NCBI RefSeq assembly: GCF_009193255.1
Contig: NZ_WACG01000008.1
Location: forward strand, 1-64,000
From: Arthrobacter koreensis
GTDB lineage: Bacteria > Actinomycetota > Actinomycetes > Actinomycetales > Micrococcaceae
Length of the DNA stretch: 64,000 nt
Direction of reading: 5' to 3'
Shown here: positions 7,691 to 16,467 of the stretch, piece after piece
Layout: the number at the start of each line of letters is the position of its first letter
How positions within the stretch are numbered: the first letter of the stretch is position 1
Position numbers and translations under genes: made by a program
The notes under the pieces: generated by a model
Told to the model about the DNA's origin: nothing
The model's input: the letters and a program-made list of their open reading frames with translations, nothing else
Databases searched by the model: none

Positions 7691-8995
7691 TTATGGTCGC
7701 TGGGTCCTGAGGCGCACCAGCCGCAGCACAACGCCCGCAGCGAAAACCGCCAGCCCGCCGAACACCGAGGACAGGGGCAGCGTCAGCGCCAGTACGGTGC
7801 AGGAAAACGCACCCAGAACCTGGAGGGCGCGGGGATAGCGGCGGTCGGACGCCGGCTGCGTCAGGGCCGCCAGATTGGCCACGAGGTAGTAGACCAGCAC
7901 GCTGAAGGATGAAAAACCGATGGCTCCGCGCAGGTCGGCAGCAAGAATCACGCAGCAGACCACGACGGCGAGCGCCACTTCTGCGCGGTGCGGCACCTGG
8001 TACTTCGGATGGATTCCGGCCAGCCAGCCGGGCAGGTCTCCCCCGCGGGCCATGGCCAGGGTTGTGCGGCCAAGCCCTGCGATGAGCGCCAGCAAGGCCC
8101 CGAGGGACGCCGCGGCAGCACCGATCCGCACCACCGGCCCGGCCCAGGCCAGCGGACCGGATTCGACGGCGGCGGCCAGCGGCGCAGGCGTGGCGGCAAC
8201 GCCGTCGGGCCCCAGGGCGGCCAGCAGTGTCACGGCGACCACCGCGTATACCGCCAGGGCCAGGCCGAGCGCCAGGGTGACGGCGCGCGGAATCGTACGC
8301 CGGGGGTCGCGGACCTCTTCTCCCATGGTGGCGATCCGGGCGTACCCGGCGAAGGCAAAAAAGAGCAGGCCGGCGGACTGCAGGATCCCGTACCATCCGC
8401 CGGCCAGGAGCCCGTCGGAGAGGAAAGTCCCCGCCCCGGGGCCGGTACCCGCCCAGGCGGCAACCACCCCCAGGACCAGTGCAGCGAGCACCACGGCAAC
8501 AATGATCCGCGTCAGCAGGGCCGTGCGGGTGATGCCGCGGTAGTTGACGGCGGCCAGGAGGACGACGGCGGCCACCGCCACGGGCCGTTCCCAGCCGGCG
8601 GGTGCCGCATAGGCTGCGAAGGTCATGGCCATGGCCGCCGCACTGGCGGTCTTGCCGATAACGAAGCCCCAGCCGGCGAGGAAACCGGGCCAGGGCCCCA
8701 GGCGTTTCCGCCCGTACACGTAGGTCCCGCCGGAAGCGGGATAGGCCGCGGCCAGCTGGGCCGAGGAGGTGGCGTTGCAGAAGGCCACCAGTCCGGCCAC
8801 GGCGAGCCCGATCAGCAGGCCGGATCCGGCGGCGGCTGCAGCGGGAGTAAAGGCGGCAAAAACCCCTGCTCCGACCATGGAGCCGAGGCCGATGAGTGTG
8901 GCGTCCGCCGTGCCGAGCCGGCGGGCCAGTGCCGGTGAACCGGAAGGTCCGGAAGGTCCGGAACTGACGATTGGCGGCCGGGGTTCGTTGCCCAT
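7691..8995 (-). CDS. APC-superfamily amino acid/polyamine permease
   Basis: 434 residues with about 12 hydrophobic segments. The first helix holds GLGSMVGAGVFAAF, the glycine-rich unwound substrate site typical of APC transporters. SGGTYVYGRKRLGPWPGFLAGW matches the conserved region after helix 2. The substrate cannot be read from sequence. It lies 29 bp downstream of a TauE/SafE gene on the same strand, so it is probably the third gene of the rhodanese-TauE operon driven from the operator pair at 10445-10481. That links it to sulfur metabolism, for example uptake or efflux of a sulfur compound. Starts at an ATG encoding MGNEPRP. Confidence 0.82.
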   Translation of the reverse strand: MGNEPRPPIVSSGPSGPSGSPALARRLGTADATLIGLGSMVGAGVFAAFTPAAAAAGSGLLIGLAVAGLVAFCNATSSAQLAAAYPASGGTYVYGRKRLGPWPGFLAGWGFVIGKTASAAAMAMTFAAYAAPAGWERPVAVAAVVLLAAVNYRGITRTALLTRIIVAVVLAALVLGVVAAWAGTGPGAGTFLSDGLLAGGWYGILQSAGLLFFAFAGYARIATMGEEVRDPRRTIPRAVTLALGLALAVYAVVAVTLLAALGPDGVAATPAPLAAAVESGPLAWAGPVVRIGAAAASLGALLALIAGLGRTTLAMARGGDLPGWLAGIHPKYQVPHRAEVALAVVVCCVILAADLRGAIGFSSFSVLVYYLVANLAALTQPASDRRYPRALQVLGAFSCTVLALTLPLSSVFGGLAVFAAGVVLRLVRLRTQRP

Positions 8996-9024
8996 ACGGC
9001 AAGTATGCCCCGGCCGCCGCAGTG

Positions 9025-9786
9025 TTACATGCCCAGGATTTCCTGGACCAGCACGAACCCGCCCATGGCGAGCACGAACCAGCCGAAGGCCTTCCGCAGC
9101 GCCGCCTCCGGAATCCGGCCCACCAGCCTGGCCCCGATGAGCGAGCCGATGATCGCCAGGGCGGTGACGGCCAGCGTCATGCTCCAGTCGATCTGGACGG
9201 TGGTCAAATAGCCGGCCAGTCCGGCGAAGGACTTCATGGCGATGACCACGAGCGAGGTACCCACCGCCAGGGCCATGGGCATGCCGCCGAGCAGCGCCAG
9301 GGCAGGCACCACCAGGAACCCGCCGCCGGCGCCCACCAGGCCGGTCACGAGGCCAACCACGGCGCCGTCCGCCAGGATGCGCAGGAGCGGCAGGTCTGAA
9401 TAGGCCTTGTCCGGATCAACGTTGCGCCGCCCGCGAAGCATGGCAATCGACGTCGCGATCATCATCAGGGCGAACGCGATCATCAGCACCACGGACGGAA
9501 TCCGGCTGCCCAGCAGGCCGCCGCCAAACGCGCCGGCCATTCCGGCGGCGCCGAAGATGAGTCCGGTCTTCCAGCGCACGCGGCCGTTGCGGGCGTGGCC
9601 GATCACGCTGACCGCCGACGTCACACCGACCACGAACAGCGAGGAGGCGATGGCTTCCTTGGCACCGAACCCGGCCACGTAGACCAGGATCGGCACGGTC
9701 AGAATCGAGCCGCCGCCGCCCAGCAGGCCGAGCGACAGCCCGATCAGCAGGGACAGGCTGAGCACCAGCACAAGGGTGCCCGTCAT
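9025..9786 (-). CDS. TauE/SafE-family sulfite/sulfur-compound exporter
   Basis: 253 residues with about 8 membrane helices. Both family repeats are visible: GLLGGGGSILTVPILVYVAG near the N-terminus and GLVGAGGGFLVVPALALLGG in the middle. TauE/SafE proteins export sulfite, sulfoacetate or related anions. The ATG overlaps the TGA of the rhodanese gene by 4 nt, so the two are translationally coupled. In Staphylococcus a TauE protein is part of the CstR regulon. The APC permease gene follows 29 bp downstream. Confidence 0.88.
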   Translation of the reverse strand: MTGTLVLVLSLSLLIGLSLGLLGGGGSILTVPILVYVAGFGAKEAIASSLFVVGVTSAVSVIGHARNGRVRWKTGLIFGAAGMAGAFGGGLLGSRIPSVVLMIAFALMMIATSIAMLRGRRNVDPDKAYSDLPLLRILADGAVVGLVTGLVGAGGGFLVVPALALLGGMPMALAVGTSLVVIAMKSFAGLAGYLTTVQIDWSMTLAVTALAIIGSLIGARLVGRIPEAALRKAFGWFVLAMGGFVLVQEILGM

Positions 9787-10403
9787 GAGGCCGCGGGTCC
9801 ATCCTGGCTGGGCCGGACCTTGGGCAGTGACTGGATCGCGGATTCACGGGTGGGCTCGGACGCCGTCTTGTTCCACGGCATTTTGGCCAGTGCCGCGCCC
9901 ATGGCGCAGGAGTTGGTGGCTGCGGAGAAGGTCAGCCCGGCGCCGATGCCACCGGCCAGCATGCGCAGCTTCGGGGACACGAGGCGTCCGCCGGCAAGTC
10001 CCAGCACGACGGCGGAACCGGCCACCATGCGGACCTGGCGTTCAAGGTCCCAGCGCTTCTGGCCGCGGACGACGTCCCCGCCGGCCGACGCAAAGGCAGG
10101 GACGCCGCCGGTCAGGACGTGGGCTGATCCGATGCCTGCACCGCCGAGGCGGGTGCGGGCCTGCTCGGCACGGGTGCCGGACTGGCACACGAGGACAACC
10201 CGTTTGCCCAGCCGTTCGGCCAGCTCGTCGGTGTGCTCGGAGAGCAGTGGAAGCGGCACGTTGTAGGAGCCGCGGATGTGCATGGCTTCGAACTCGGCCG
10301 CGAATCGAACGTCGATGATGATCAGGTCATCCGGATCCTTCATCCAGGTCCGGAGGGTCTCGGCGTCGATGGAAGTTACGGCCGCCGGGGTATTGGCAGT
10401 CAT
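9783..10403 (-). CDS. rhodanese domain protein with C-terminal DUF2892 membrane segment
   Basis: 206 residues. The rhodanese domain (about 12-115) has DVRFAAEFEAMHIRGSYNVP and the active loop VCQSGTR with Cys73. The tail (about 130-195) is a glycine-rich two-helix DUF2892-type membrane region. It would handle sulfane sulfur at the membrane. The start at 10403 is chosen because AAAGGA lies close upstream; the longer open frame would run into the operators. It is first in a minus-strand operon with TauE and the APC permease. Confidence 0.87.
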   Translation of the reverse strand: MTANTPAAVTSIDAETLRTWMKDPDDLIIIDVRFAAEFEAMHIRGSYNVPLPLLSEHTDELAERLGKRVVLVCQSGTRAEQARTRLGGAGIGSAHVLTGGVPAFASAGGDVVRGQKRWDLERQVRMVAGSAVVLGLAGGRLVSPKLRMLAGGIGAGLTFSAATNSCAMGAALAKMPWNKTASEPTRESAIQSLPKVRPSQDGPAAS

Positions 10404-10444
10404 GGAGGTCCTTTCGCAGGGAGGGGGAACCTCCACGATCCCAT

Positions 10445-10460
10445 ATACCCATGGGGGTAT
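10445..10460. promoter_or_regulatory. CsoR/CstR-type operator in divergent promoter region (proximal to rhodanese)
   Basis: ATACCCATGGGGGTAT, a 16-bp inverted repeat of the same type as the sites at 6149-6188. It lies 41 bp upstream of the rhodanese start and 21 bp centre-to-centre from the next site. It could control both divergent transcripts. Confidence 0.74.
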
Positions 10461-10465
10461 GCAAA

Positions 10466-10481
10466 ACACCCCCGGGGGTAT
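10466..10481. promoter_or_regulatory. CsoR/CstR-type operator in divergent promoter region (proximal to the second TauE)
   Basis: ACACCCCCGGGGGTAT, one mismatch from a perfect palindrome. It lies 49 bp upstream of the plus-strand TauE-fusion start. With its partner it makes a two-site array like the one before the persulfide dioxygenase, so both loci are probably one regulon. Confidence 0.72.
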
Positions 10482-10530
10482 CTAGCTAAGGCCTCTGTTC
10501 CCCGCCGCTCCAATCTGCGAGGGTGGCCCC

Positions 10531-12087
10531 ATGGAAACGGTGCTGCTCGGCCTGGCCGTGGGGCTGGCAGTGGGCGCTGTCGTCGGGTTGGTCGGAGCCG
10601 GCGGCGCGATCATCGCCGTGCCTGCACTGGTTTACGTGGTGGGGCTGGAACCCGATGAGGCTGTGCCAACCTCCCTGATCGTCGTCGGACTGGCGTCGGT
10701 GGCCGGCGCACTGCCGCGGCTACGCCGGGACGTAAGCTGGCCGCTGGTACCTTTCATTGCCATCCCGGGCATCCCCGCGTCCTGGGCCGGGACCGCCGTG
10801 GGAGAGCTGCTCGATCCGGACTGGCTCATGCTGTGCTTCGCCCTGGTCATGATCCTCGCCGGAGCGCGGATGCTGGCCAGCGCCGGGAACGGCAGGCCAG
10901 GTGCGCGGTCGGCGGAGCAGGGCGGCTGGGGCGGGCTGGCCCTGCGCGGCATTCCCGTGGGGCTGCTGGTCGGCTTCCTCACCGGCATGCTCGGGGTAGG
11001 CGGCGGTTTCCTCATCATTCCCGCACTGACCCTGCTGCTGCGGGTACCAATGCCCCGCGCCATCGGCACGTCGCTTGTGATCATCGCAGTGAACTCAGCG
11101 TCCGGTTTCGCCGCCCATCTGGACGGCCTGAGCATCGACTGGGCTCTGGCCCTGAGTTTCGCCGCTGTGGCGGTTGCCGCCTCACTGGCTGCCGCACGGC
11201 TGGCCCACCGACTCAATGAAGCGCTGGTGAGCCGGATCTTCGCGGCGGTTATCTTTACCGTCGCCGCGGGCGTCCTGGTGCAGACCGTGCCGCATCTGCT
11301 GCCCGGCCAGGCTGCCGCAGATCCGGCAGATCCTCCGGCGGCCGGCGCCAGCCTGGCATCGAGCCGGCTGAGTTTCGGCGAACGGAGCCTCAATGTGCTG
11401 GTGGAGAACCACACTTCGGAGGACCTGGTGATCAGCGCAGCCCAGCTGGAGAGCGGCGCATACTCCGGACCCGCACCGTGGACACCGGCCGACGGCGATG
11501 CCACCACCCTCCGGCCCGGCGGCAGGGTAGCCCTTCCCGTCAACCTGCCGGAGGCTGCCTGCGGGGACAGCGAAGCTGATTTCGACACACACGTCCGGCT
11601 GGCTATTGGGACCGGCAGGGAGCTGCTTCTTCCGGCGGAAGACCCCTACGGGACGATAGCCCAGGCACACGGGCAGGATTGCCTGCAGCAGGAGGTCGAC
11701 GCCGTTGCATCCTTTGCCCTGGCGCCGGACCTGGAGGTCGCAGCGGACGGGCGAACCGCAGTCGTCCGCATTCGGGTGACGCCGAACGGCGGTTCCGGTT
11801 CGGTCAGGGTGCGGATCGACTCGACGACGCTGCTGAGCGAAGCCCCGGATCATCCCTGGCCGCGGGAAGTCGCGGCGGAAGCCGCAGACGAGGCGTCGGT
11901 GATCGAACTTCAGGCGGTGCCGGCACGCTGCGATGCGCATGGACTGGCCGAAGACAAGGCCGGAACGAGGTTTCCGCTGGAGGTGGAGGTTGCCGGCTCG
12001 CGAAGCGGCCAGCTGCGGCTGGAACCGCCGCCGGAATTCACGGCTGCGGTGTACGGTTTTGTCCGATCCGCCTGTTCCCTGCAGTAG
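10531..12087 (+). CDS. TauE/SafE-family exporter fused to a C-terminal domain of unknown function
   Basis: 518 residues, about twice the usual TauE/SafE length. Residues 1-260 are a complete exporter with two glycine motifs ([20 protein letters not shown] and [19 protein letters not shown]). After a Pro/Ala linker (about 262-275) comes a soluble, acidic region of about 240 residues, apparently beta-rich. It contains [17 protein letters not shown], a proline-glycine turn [10 protein letters not shown], and four cysteines in [18 protein letters not shown] and the terminal RSACSLQ. I do not recognise that domain. Divergent from the rhodanese gene across a CsoR/CstR operator pair. The ribosome site before the ATG is weak. 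Confidence 0.84.
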   Translation: METVLLGLAVGLAVGAVVGLVGAGGAIIAVPALVYVVGLEPDEAVPTSLIVVGLASVAGALPRLRRDVSWPLVPFIAIPGIPASWAGTAVGELLDPDWLMLCFALVMILAGARMLASAGNGRPGARSAEQGGWGGLALRGIPVGLLVGFLTGMLGVGGGFLIIPALTLLLRVPMPRAIGTSLVIIAVNSASGFAAHLDGLSIDWALALSFAAVAVAASLAAARLAHRLNEALVSRIFAAVIFTVAAGVLVQTVPHLLPGQAAADPADPPAAGASLASSRLSFGERSLNVLVENHTSEDLVISAAQLESGAYSGPAPWTPADGDATTLRPGGRVALPVNLPEAACGDSEADFDTHVRLAIGTGRELLLPAEDPYGTIAQAHGQDCLQQEVDAVASFALAPDLEVAADGRTAVVRIRVTPNGGSGSVRVRIDSTTLLSEAPDHPWPREVAAEAADEASVIELQAVPARCDAHGLAEDKAGTRFPLEVEVAGSRSGQLRLEPPPEFTAAVYGFVRSACSLQ

Positions 12088-12090
12088 TGC

Positions 12091-12118
12091 ACGCAGATCA
12101 CGCCGTTGTGATCTGCGT
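12091..12118. terminator. hairpin terminator after the TauE fusion gene
   Basis: A perfect 11-bp stem, ACGCAGATCAC (12091-12101) with GTGATCTGCGT (12108-12118) and a 6-nt loop. It begins 3 nt after the TauE-fusion stop codon. Confidence 0.72.
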
Positions 12119-12236
12119 TACAGGTGATGCTACCAAGCGGCCGGAGCAAAAGGCCAAACGGCAGTGCCTCCCCCGCCGCGACCTGCAACGACGTCCGCGC
12201 GCGGGGAGTGTCGGGGGTGCGTGAGACGATAAAACC

Positions 12237-15200
12237 ATGCCTGCAACCCTGCCCCTGATCGATGTCACGGACATCATCCGCGTGGTCGGCGGTTCCGCGT
12301 TCCAGCGGGGGCAGGGTTACGCGAAAGGCGGGGCCGTAGACTCCCTGGACTGGGACGCGGCGGGCGGCGTTTTGCGGGCCCGCGTGCACGGCCATTCCAG
12401 CACGCCGTACAACACCATGCTGGTCCTGGAAGCGAAGCGGCAGGGAGATTACCGCCTGGTGGACAACCACTGCAGCTGCCCCGTGGGGTTCGACTGCAAG
12501 CACGTTGCCGCCGTGGCACTGCACAGCAACACTGAACACCTCATTGGCCGGCAGGAACTGCGCAGCGCTTCCGCTACCCCGGCGGTGCCCGCCTGGCAGG
12601 CCTCGCTGCAGGATCTGCTGGCCGGATCGGCAAGCAGTGAACCACTCAAGGTCACGCCGCTGGGCCTGCAGTTCGAGCTGCGCCGGCGCGACGGCGGCGC
12701 ATCCGGGGTGTGGGGGCCGCCGGCTGCCCGCCGGAGCGTCCGGGCACCAGCCTGGCGGCTTGGCGTGCGCCCCGTGGTCCGCAATGCCCGCGGCGCCTGG
12801 GTCAAGAACAACCTTGCCTGGACAAACCTTGCCTACCAGACGTACGGGCTGAAGCTGGACCCGGAACAGCACCGCTGGTTCTCCCAGTTCCCGGCACTGC
12901 ACCGCTCCAACGGCGTCAGCTACTTTGGCCAGAACGACTCCTGGCTTTACCTGGATGACTTCGCCAATCCCCTGCTGTGGCAGCTCCTGTCCGAAGCCCG
13001 CCGCCTGGGTGTTGAATTCGTGGGGACCAAGAAGGACGTCAGCGTGCAGGTGGGCTCCGAAGCCGTCCTGGCCCTGGACGTGCGCTCGGCCCAGACCGAG
13101 GCAGCGGCTCCGTTGCAGCTGCTGCCCAGCCTGGAGATTGACGGGCAGTCCTACCCGCTGGATACCGCCGGCGTCATTGGCAGCCACGGGCTGTACGTGC
13201 AGGCGGCCGGCGGACTGATCCTGCTGGCGCCCAGCCCGCGGACGCTCACCGAACAGGACCGCACCCTCCTGGCCGGAAACGCGCCCGTTACCATCCCGGA
13301 ATCGGACACTGCACTGTTCCTGGAGAAGTTCTACCCCAAGCTCCGGCAGGTCATTCCGGTCACCAGCAGCGACGAATCGGTCCGGTTCCCCGAGGTTGAG
13401 CCGCCCATCCTGGTGCTCACCGCCGGGTTCCAGCCGGAGGATGAGCTGGCGCTTGAATGGGAGTTCGAGTACCGGCAGGGCACCTCCTCCACCCGGATGC
13501 CGCTGGACAGCCGGCCCTCCCCTACGGACCCCGCGGCACGGGATGTTGGGGCCGAAACCGAGCTGCTGGAATCAGCACGCCAGATACTGGGCCGGGCCCC
13601 GCACAACACCGTGCTGCACGAGATCGAGACCGCCGAGTTCAGTGAGTACATCCTGCCGAAACTGCAAAAGGCCGACGGCGTCCGCGTGGACATCCTCGGC
13701 GAGCGGCCGGACTACCGTGAACTGACGTCGGCTCCGCAGCTGAAGATCACCACCGTTGAAACCGAACGCCGGGACTGGTTCGACCTCGCGGTGATGATCA
13801 CCGTGGAAGGCCGGCAGGTGGCCTTTGCGGACGTCTTCAAGGCCATCGCCAAGGGCAAGACCAAGATCAAACTGGTGGACAACACCTACCTGTCCCTGGA
13901 CCGGCCTGAGTTTGAACGGCTGCATGCCCTGATTGAGGAAGCCCAGGCACTGCAGGAATGGGACACCGGCGAGCTGGGGATCAGCCGGTACCAGGCCGGA
14001 CTCTGGGCCGAGCTGGAGGAACTGGCCGAGGAAACCGAGCAGGCAGCGGCGTGGCGCAGCGCCGTCAGCGGACTGCTGGAACTTGAATCCGTGGAACCCG
14101 TCCCGCTGCCGGAAGGATTGAACGCCGAGCTCCGCCCCTACCAGGTGCAGGGCTACAACTGGCTGGCTTTCCTGTGGGAACACGGCCTGGGCGGAGTCCT
14201 GGCGGACGACATGGGCCTGGGCAAGACGCTGCAGACCCTGGCACTGATCGCCCGTGCCCGCGAACAGCAGGCGGCAGCTGGAGCAACCGGCCGCCCGTTC
14301 CTGGTTGTTGCCCCGACATCGGTGGTCCCCAACTGGATTTCCGAAGCCGCCCGGTTCACGCCGGGCCTGCGGACCGTATCCATTCCGGACACCAGCGCCA
14401 AGTCCCGGCGTCAGTTGGGCGACCTGATTTCCGGAGCGGACATTGTGGTGACGTCCTACGCGGTGTTCCGCCTGGACTTCGCTGCTTACCGCGCACAGGA
14501 GTGGGACGGACTCATCCTGGACGAGGCGCAGTTCGTGAAGAACCGTACGACGCGCGCCAACCAGTGTGCGCGGGACCTTCCGGCGCCGTTCAAGCTGGCC
14601 ATCACCGGCACCCCCATGGAAAACAACCTCATGGAACTCTGGTCCATGTTCGCGATTGTGGCTCCGGGATTGTTCCCCTCCCCGCGGCGCTTCGCCGAGG
14701 AGTACCAGCGGCGGATCGAGAAGTCCCAGGACATGGCCCAGCTGGGCAAGCTCCGCCGACGGATCAAGCCCCTGATGCTGCGCCGCACCAAGGAAGCCGT
14801 CGCCTCGGACCTGCCTGCCAAGCAGGAACAGGTGCTGGAAGTGGACCTCACCCCCAAGCACCGCAAGATCTACGAGACCCATCTGCAGCGCGAGCGGCAG
14901 AAACTGATGGGCCTGATCCAGGACATGGACCGCAACCGGATGATCGTCTTCCGGTCGCTGACCCTGCTGCGCATGCTGAGCCTCGATGCGTCCCTGGTGG
15001 ATCCGGAAAACTCCGGGGTGCCGTCCGCGAAACTCGATGCGCTGCTGGAGCAGCTCGAAGACGTGACCGCCGAGGGGCACCGCGCCCTGGTCTTCAGCCA
15101 GTTCACGTCCTTTTTGAAGCTGGCCGCCCAGCGGCTGGAAGACGCCGGAATTCCCTACGCCTATCTGGACGGATCCACCCGCAACCGCGCGGAAGTGATT

Positions 15201-15527
15201 TCCGCGTTCAAGGATGGCCAGGCTCCGGTCTTCCTGATCAGCCTGAAGGCCGGCGGGTTCGGGCTGAACCTGACCGAGGCAGACTATGTCTTCCTCCTTG
15301 ACCCCTGGTGGAACCCGGCGACGGAAGCCCAGGCGGTGGACCGCACCCACCGGATCGGGCAGAAACGTTCCGTGATGGTCTACCGGATGGTGGCGCGGGG
15401 AACCATCGAGGAAAAGGTCATGGCGCTGAAGGAACAGAAAGCCGCCCTGTTCTCCTCGGTGATGGACGACGACGCCGTGTTCAGCTCCGCGCTCACTGCC
15501 GAGGACATCCGCGAACTGCTGCAGTAG
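12237..15527 (+). CDS. SNF2-family DEAD/DEAH helicase with N-terminal SWIM zinc finger
   Basis: 1096 residues. The N-terminus carries a SWIM-type zinc finger (CSCPVGFDCKHVAAVALH, about residues 80-97). The C-terminal half is a full SNF2 ATPase: DDMGLGKTLQTLAL (Walker A), LDEAQFVKN (DEAQ box), ITGTPMENNLMELWS, then the helicase C domain with LVFSQFTSFL, LISLKAGGFGLNLTEADYVFLLDPWWNPATEAQAVDRTHRIGQ. Such bacterial Snf2/SWIM proteins are ATP-dependent DNA or protein-DNA remodellers of unknown role. No methylase or nuclease partner is adjacent, so an R-M or defence role is not indicated here. Starts at ATG 12237. Confidence 0.92.
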   Translation: MPATLPLIDVTDIIRVVGGSAFQRGQGYAKGGAVDSLDWDAAGGVLRARVHGHSSTPYNTMLVLEAKRQGDYRLVDNHCSCPVGFDCKHVAAVALHSNTEHLIGRQELRSASATPAVPAWQASLQDLLAGSASSEPLKVTPLGLQFELRRRDGGASGVWGPPAARRSVRAPAWRLGVRPVVRNARGAWVKNNLAWTNLAYQTYGLKLDPEQHRWFSQFPALHRSNGVSYFGQNDSWLYLDDFANPLLWQLLSEARRLGVEFVGTKKDVSVQVGSEAVLALDVRSAQTEAAAPLQLLPSLEIDGQSYPLDTAGVIGSHGLYVQAAGGLILLAPSPRTLTEQDRTLLAGNAPVTIPESDTALFLEKFYPKLRQVIPVTSSDESVRFPEVEPPILVLTAGFQPEDELALEWEFEYRQGTSSTRMPLDSRPSPTDPAARDVGAETELLESARQILGRAPHNTVLHEIETAEFSEYILPKLQKADGVRVDILGERPDYRELTSAPQLKITTVETERRDWFDLAVMITVEGRQVAFADVFKAIAKGKTKIKLVDNTYLSLDRPEFERLHALIEEAQALQEWDTGELGISRYQAGLWAELEELAEETEQAAAWRSAVSGLLELESVEPVPLPEGLNAELRPYQVQGYNWLAFLWEHGLGGVLADDMGLGKTLQTLALIARAREQQAAAGATGRPFLVVAPTSVVPNWISEAARFTPGLRTVSIPDTSAKSRRQLGDLISGADIVVTSYAVFRLDFAAYRAQEWDGLILDEAQFVKNRTTRANQCARDLPAPFKLAITGTPMENNLMELWSMFAIVAPGLFPSPRRFAEEYQRRIEKSQDMAQLGKLRRRIKPLMLRRTKEAVASDLPAKQEQVLEVDLTPKHRKIYETHLQRERQKLMGLIQDMDRNRMIVFRSLTLLRMLSLDASLVDPENSGVPSAKLDALLEQLEDVTAEGHRALVFSQFTSFLKLAAQRLEDAGIPYAYLDGSTRNRAEVISAFKDGQAPVFLISLKAGGFGLNLTEADYVFLLDPWWNPATEAQAVDRTHRIGQKRSVMVYRMVARGTIEEKVMALKEQKAALFSSVMDDDAVFSSALTAEDIRELLQ

Positions 15528-15639
15528 CTCCGCTCGCTGCCGCCGGCGCCACAGCGGCCGGTGAATTCAGGCACAGCGCCCGGGCCTCAATCCGCCCCCG
15601 ATCCGCGCGTTTGCAGGCTTTCCGGCCTTTTCCCGAAAA

Positions 15640-15656
15640 TTCTACACATAGTAGAA
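15640..15656. promoter_or_regulatory. 17-bp inverted repeat upstream of zinc-ribbon gene
   Basis: TTCTAC-ACATA-GTAGAA, with perfect 6-bp arms, placed 18 bp before the ATG at 15675. It is AT-rich relative to its surroundings, which suits an operator or promoter element. A MarR-type regulator gene lies just downstream at 15969. Confidence 0.45.
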
Positions 15657-15674
15657 ATCGCTAACTTGGGATTC

Positions 15675-15926
15675 ATGAGCCTGAAGGAAGCCGTCCGCCC
15701 CGTCGAGGCACCCCCGGCGGACAGCGATGAACTGGTGCACGTTTTCTGCACCCCCTGCAAGCGCCGGGCCCTGCAGCACGCCCGGCGGCCCAAGCCGTAC
15801 TGCGGCAAGACCATGCCCAACCGCCCGCTTCGCAGCGACAACGCCCATCTGCCCATCTGCGTGGTGTGCGTTGAACTGGCGCGCTCCGGTCCCTGCCCTT
15901 CCTGCGGAACGCAGGCCCGCCTCTAG
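15675..15926 (+). CDS. small zinc-ribbon-like hypothetical protein
   Basis: 83 residues with seven cysteines in zinc-binding spacing: FCTPCKRR, PYCGKTM, ICVVC and CPSCG. It is basic in the middle, consistent with a nucleic-acid or protein-binding zinc protein, but I do not recognise the family. The ATG at 15675 (MSLKEAV) is preferred over an earlier in-frame ATG at 15561, because the extra N-terminus would cross the inverted repeat and has no conserved look. It precedes the MarR-like gene by 42 bp on the same strand. Confidence 0.72.
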   Translation: MSLKEAVRPVEAPPADSDELVHVFCTPCKRRALQHARRPKPYCGKTMPNRPLRSDNAHLPICVVCVELARSGPCPSCGTQARL

Positions 15927-15968
15927 GCGGCCATTCCCAGCGCCGGTCACGGTTTGTACAGTGGGTGG

Positions 15969-16421
15969 ATGGCTACCCAGGAACGTCCCATAGGCTTTTG
16001 GCTCAAACTGCTGGACCAGCTGGTCGATGAGCAGTTCGGCGCGAGTTTCGAAGAACACGGCGTCACCCGTCGGCAGTGGCAGATGATGAACCTGCTCACC
16101 AACGGGCCCGCCAGCGAGAAGGAACTCTCCGACCAGCTCAAACCTTTCTTTCCCGCTGTGGAAGCCGGCACCTCGGGAGAGCTCATTGAGGAACTCGCCG
16201 AAAGCGGCTGGGTTGCCGTGAGCGACGGCCAGTACTCGCTGACGGACCTCGGGACGCGCAGCCTGGAGAATCTCCGCGGCGCCGTCGAGCGCATCCGGGA
16301 CCAGCTGACGGTCGATGTTTCCGAGGAAGAATACGCCGCCCTGGTTTCGGTGATGCAGCGGATGGCCGCCAACCTGGGCTGGAAGGACGGACCCGAAACC
16401 CAGGACACGCCCGGCATGTGA
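15969..16421 (+). CDS. MarR-family-like winged-helix transcriptional regulator
   Basis: 150 residues. The order is helix (WLKLLDQLVDEQFGASFEEHGVTRRQWQMMNLL), winged-helix core with SEKELSDQL and a recognition segment, then wing (GWVAVSDGQYSLTDLGTRSLENL), as in MarR proteins. Ligand and targets are unknown. The ATG at 15969 (MATQERP) is chosen. Its tandem position with the zinc-ribbon gene and the 15640 inverted repeat suggest possible autoregulation. Confidence 0.78.
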   Translation: MATQERPIGFWLKLLDQLVDEQFGASFEEHGVTRRQWQMMNLLTNGPASEKELSDQLKPFFPAVEAGTSGELIEELAESGWVAVSDGQYSLTDLGTRSLENLRGAVERIRDQLTVDVSEEEYAALVSVMQRMAANLGWKDGPETQDTPGM

Positions 16422-16467
16422 TCGCCGGCCCCGGGGGCGGCACCGCCAGGAGGGGTAGTCTCCTGGC

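Noticed and set aside
7614-9002. 462-codon minus-strand frame over the APC permease
   Set aside because: Arg/Gly/Pro-rich shadow; the other minus-strand frame gives a proper membrane transporter.
11910-13187. 425-codon minus-strand frame across the TauE fusion end and SNF2 start
   Set aside because: Antisense shadow with no domain; it would run through the terminator at 12091-12118.
13572-15350. 592-codon minus-strand frame opposite the SNF2 helicase
   Set aside because: Antisense shadow; its Gly/Gln/His-rich composition mirrors the helicase codons.
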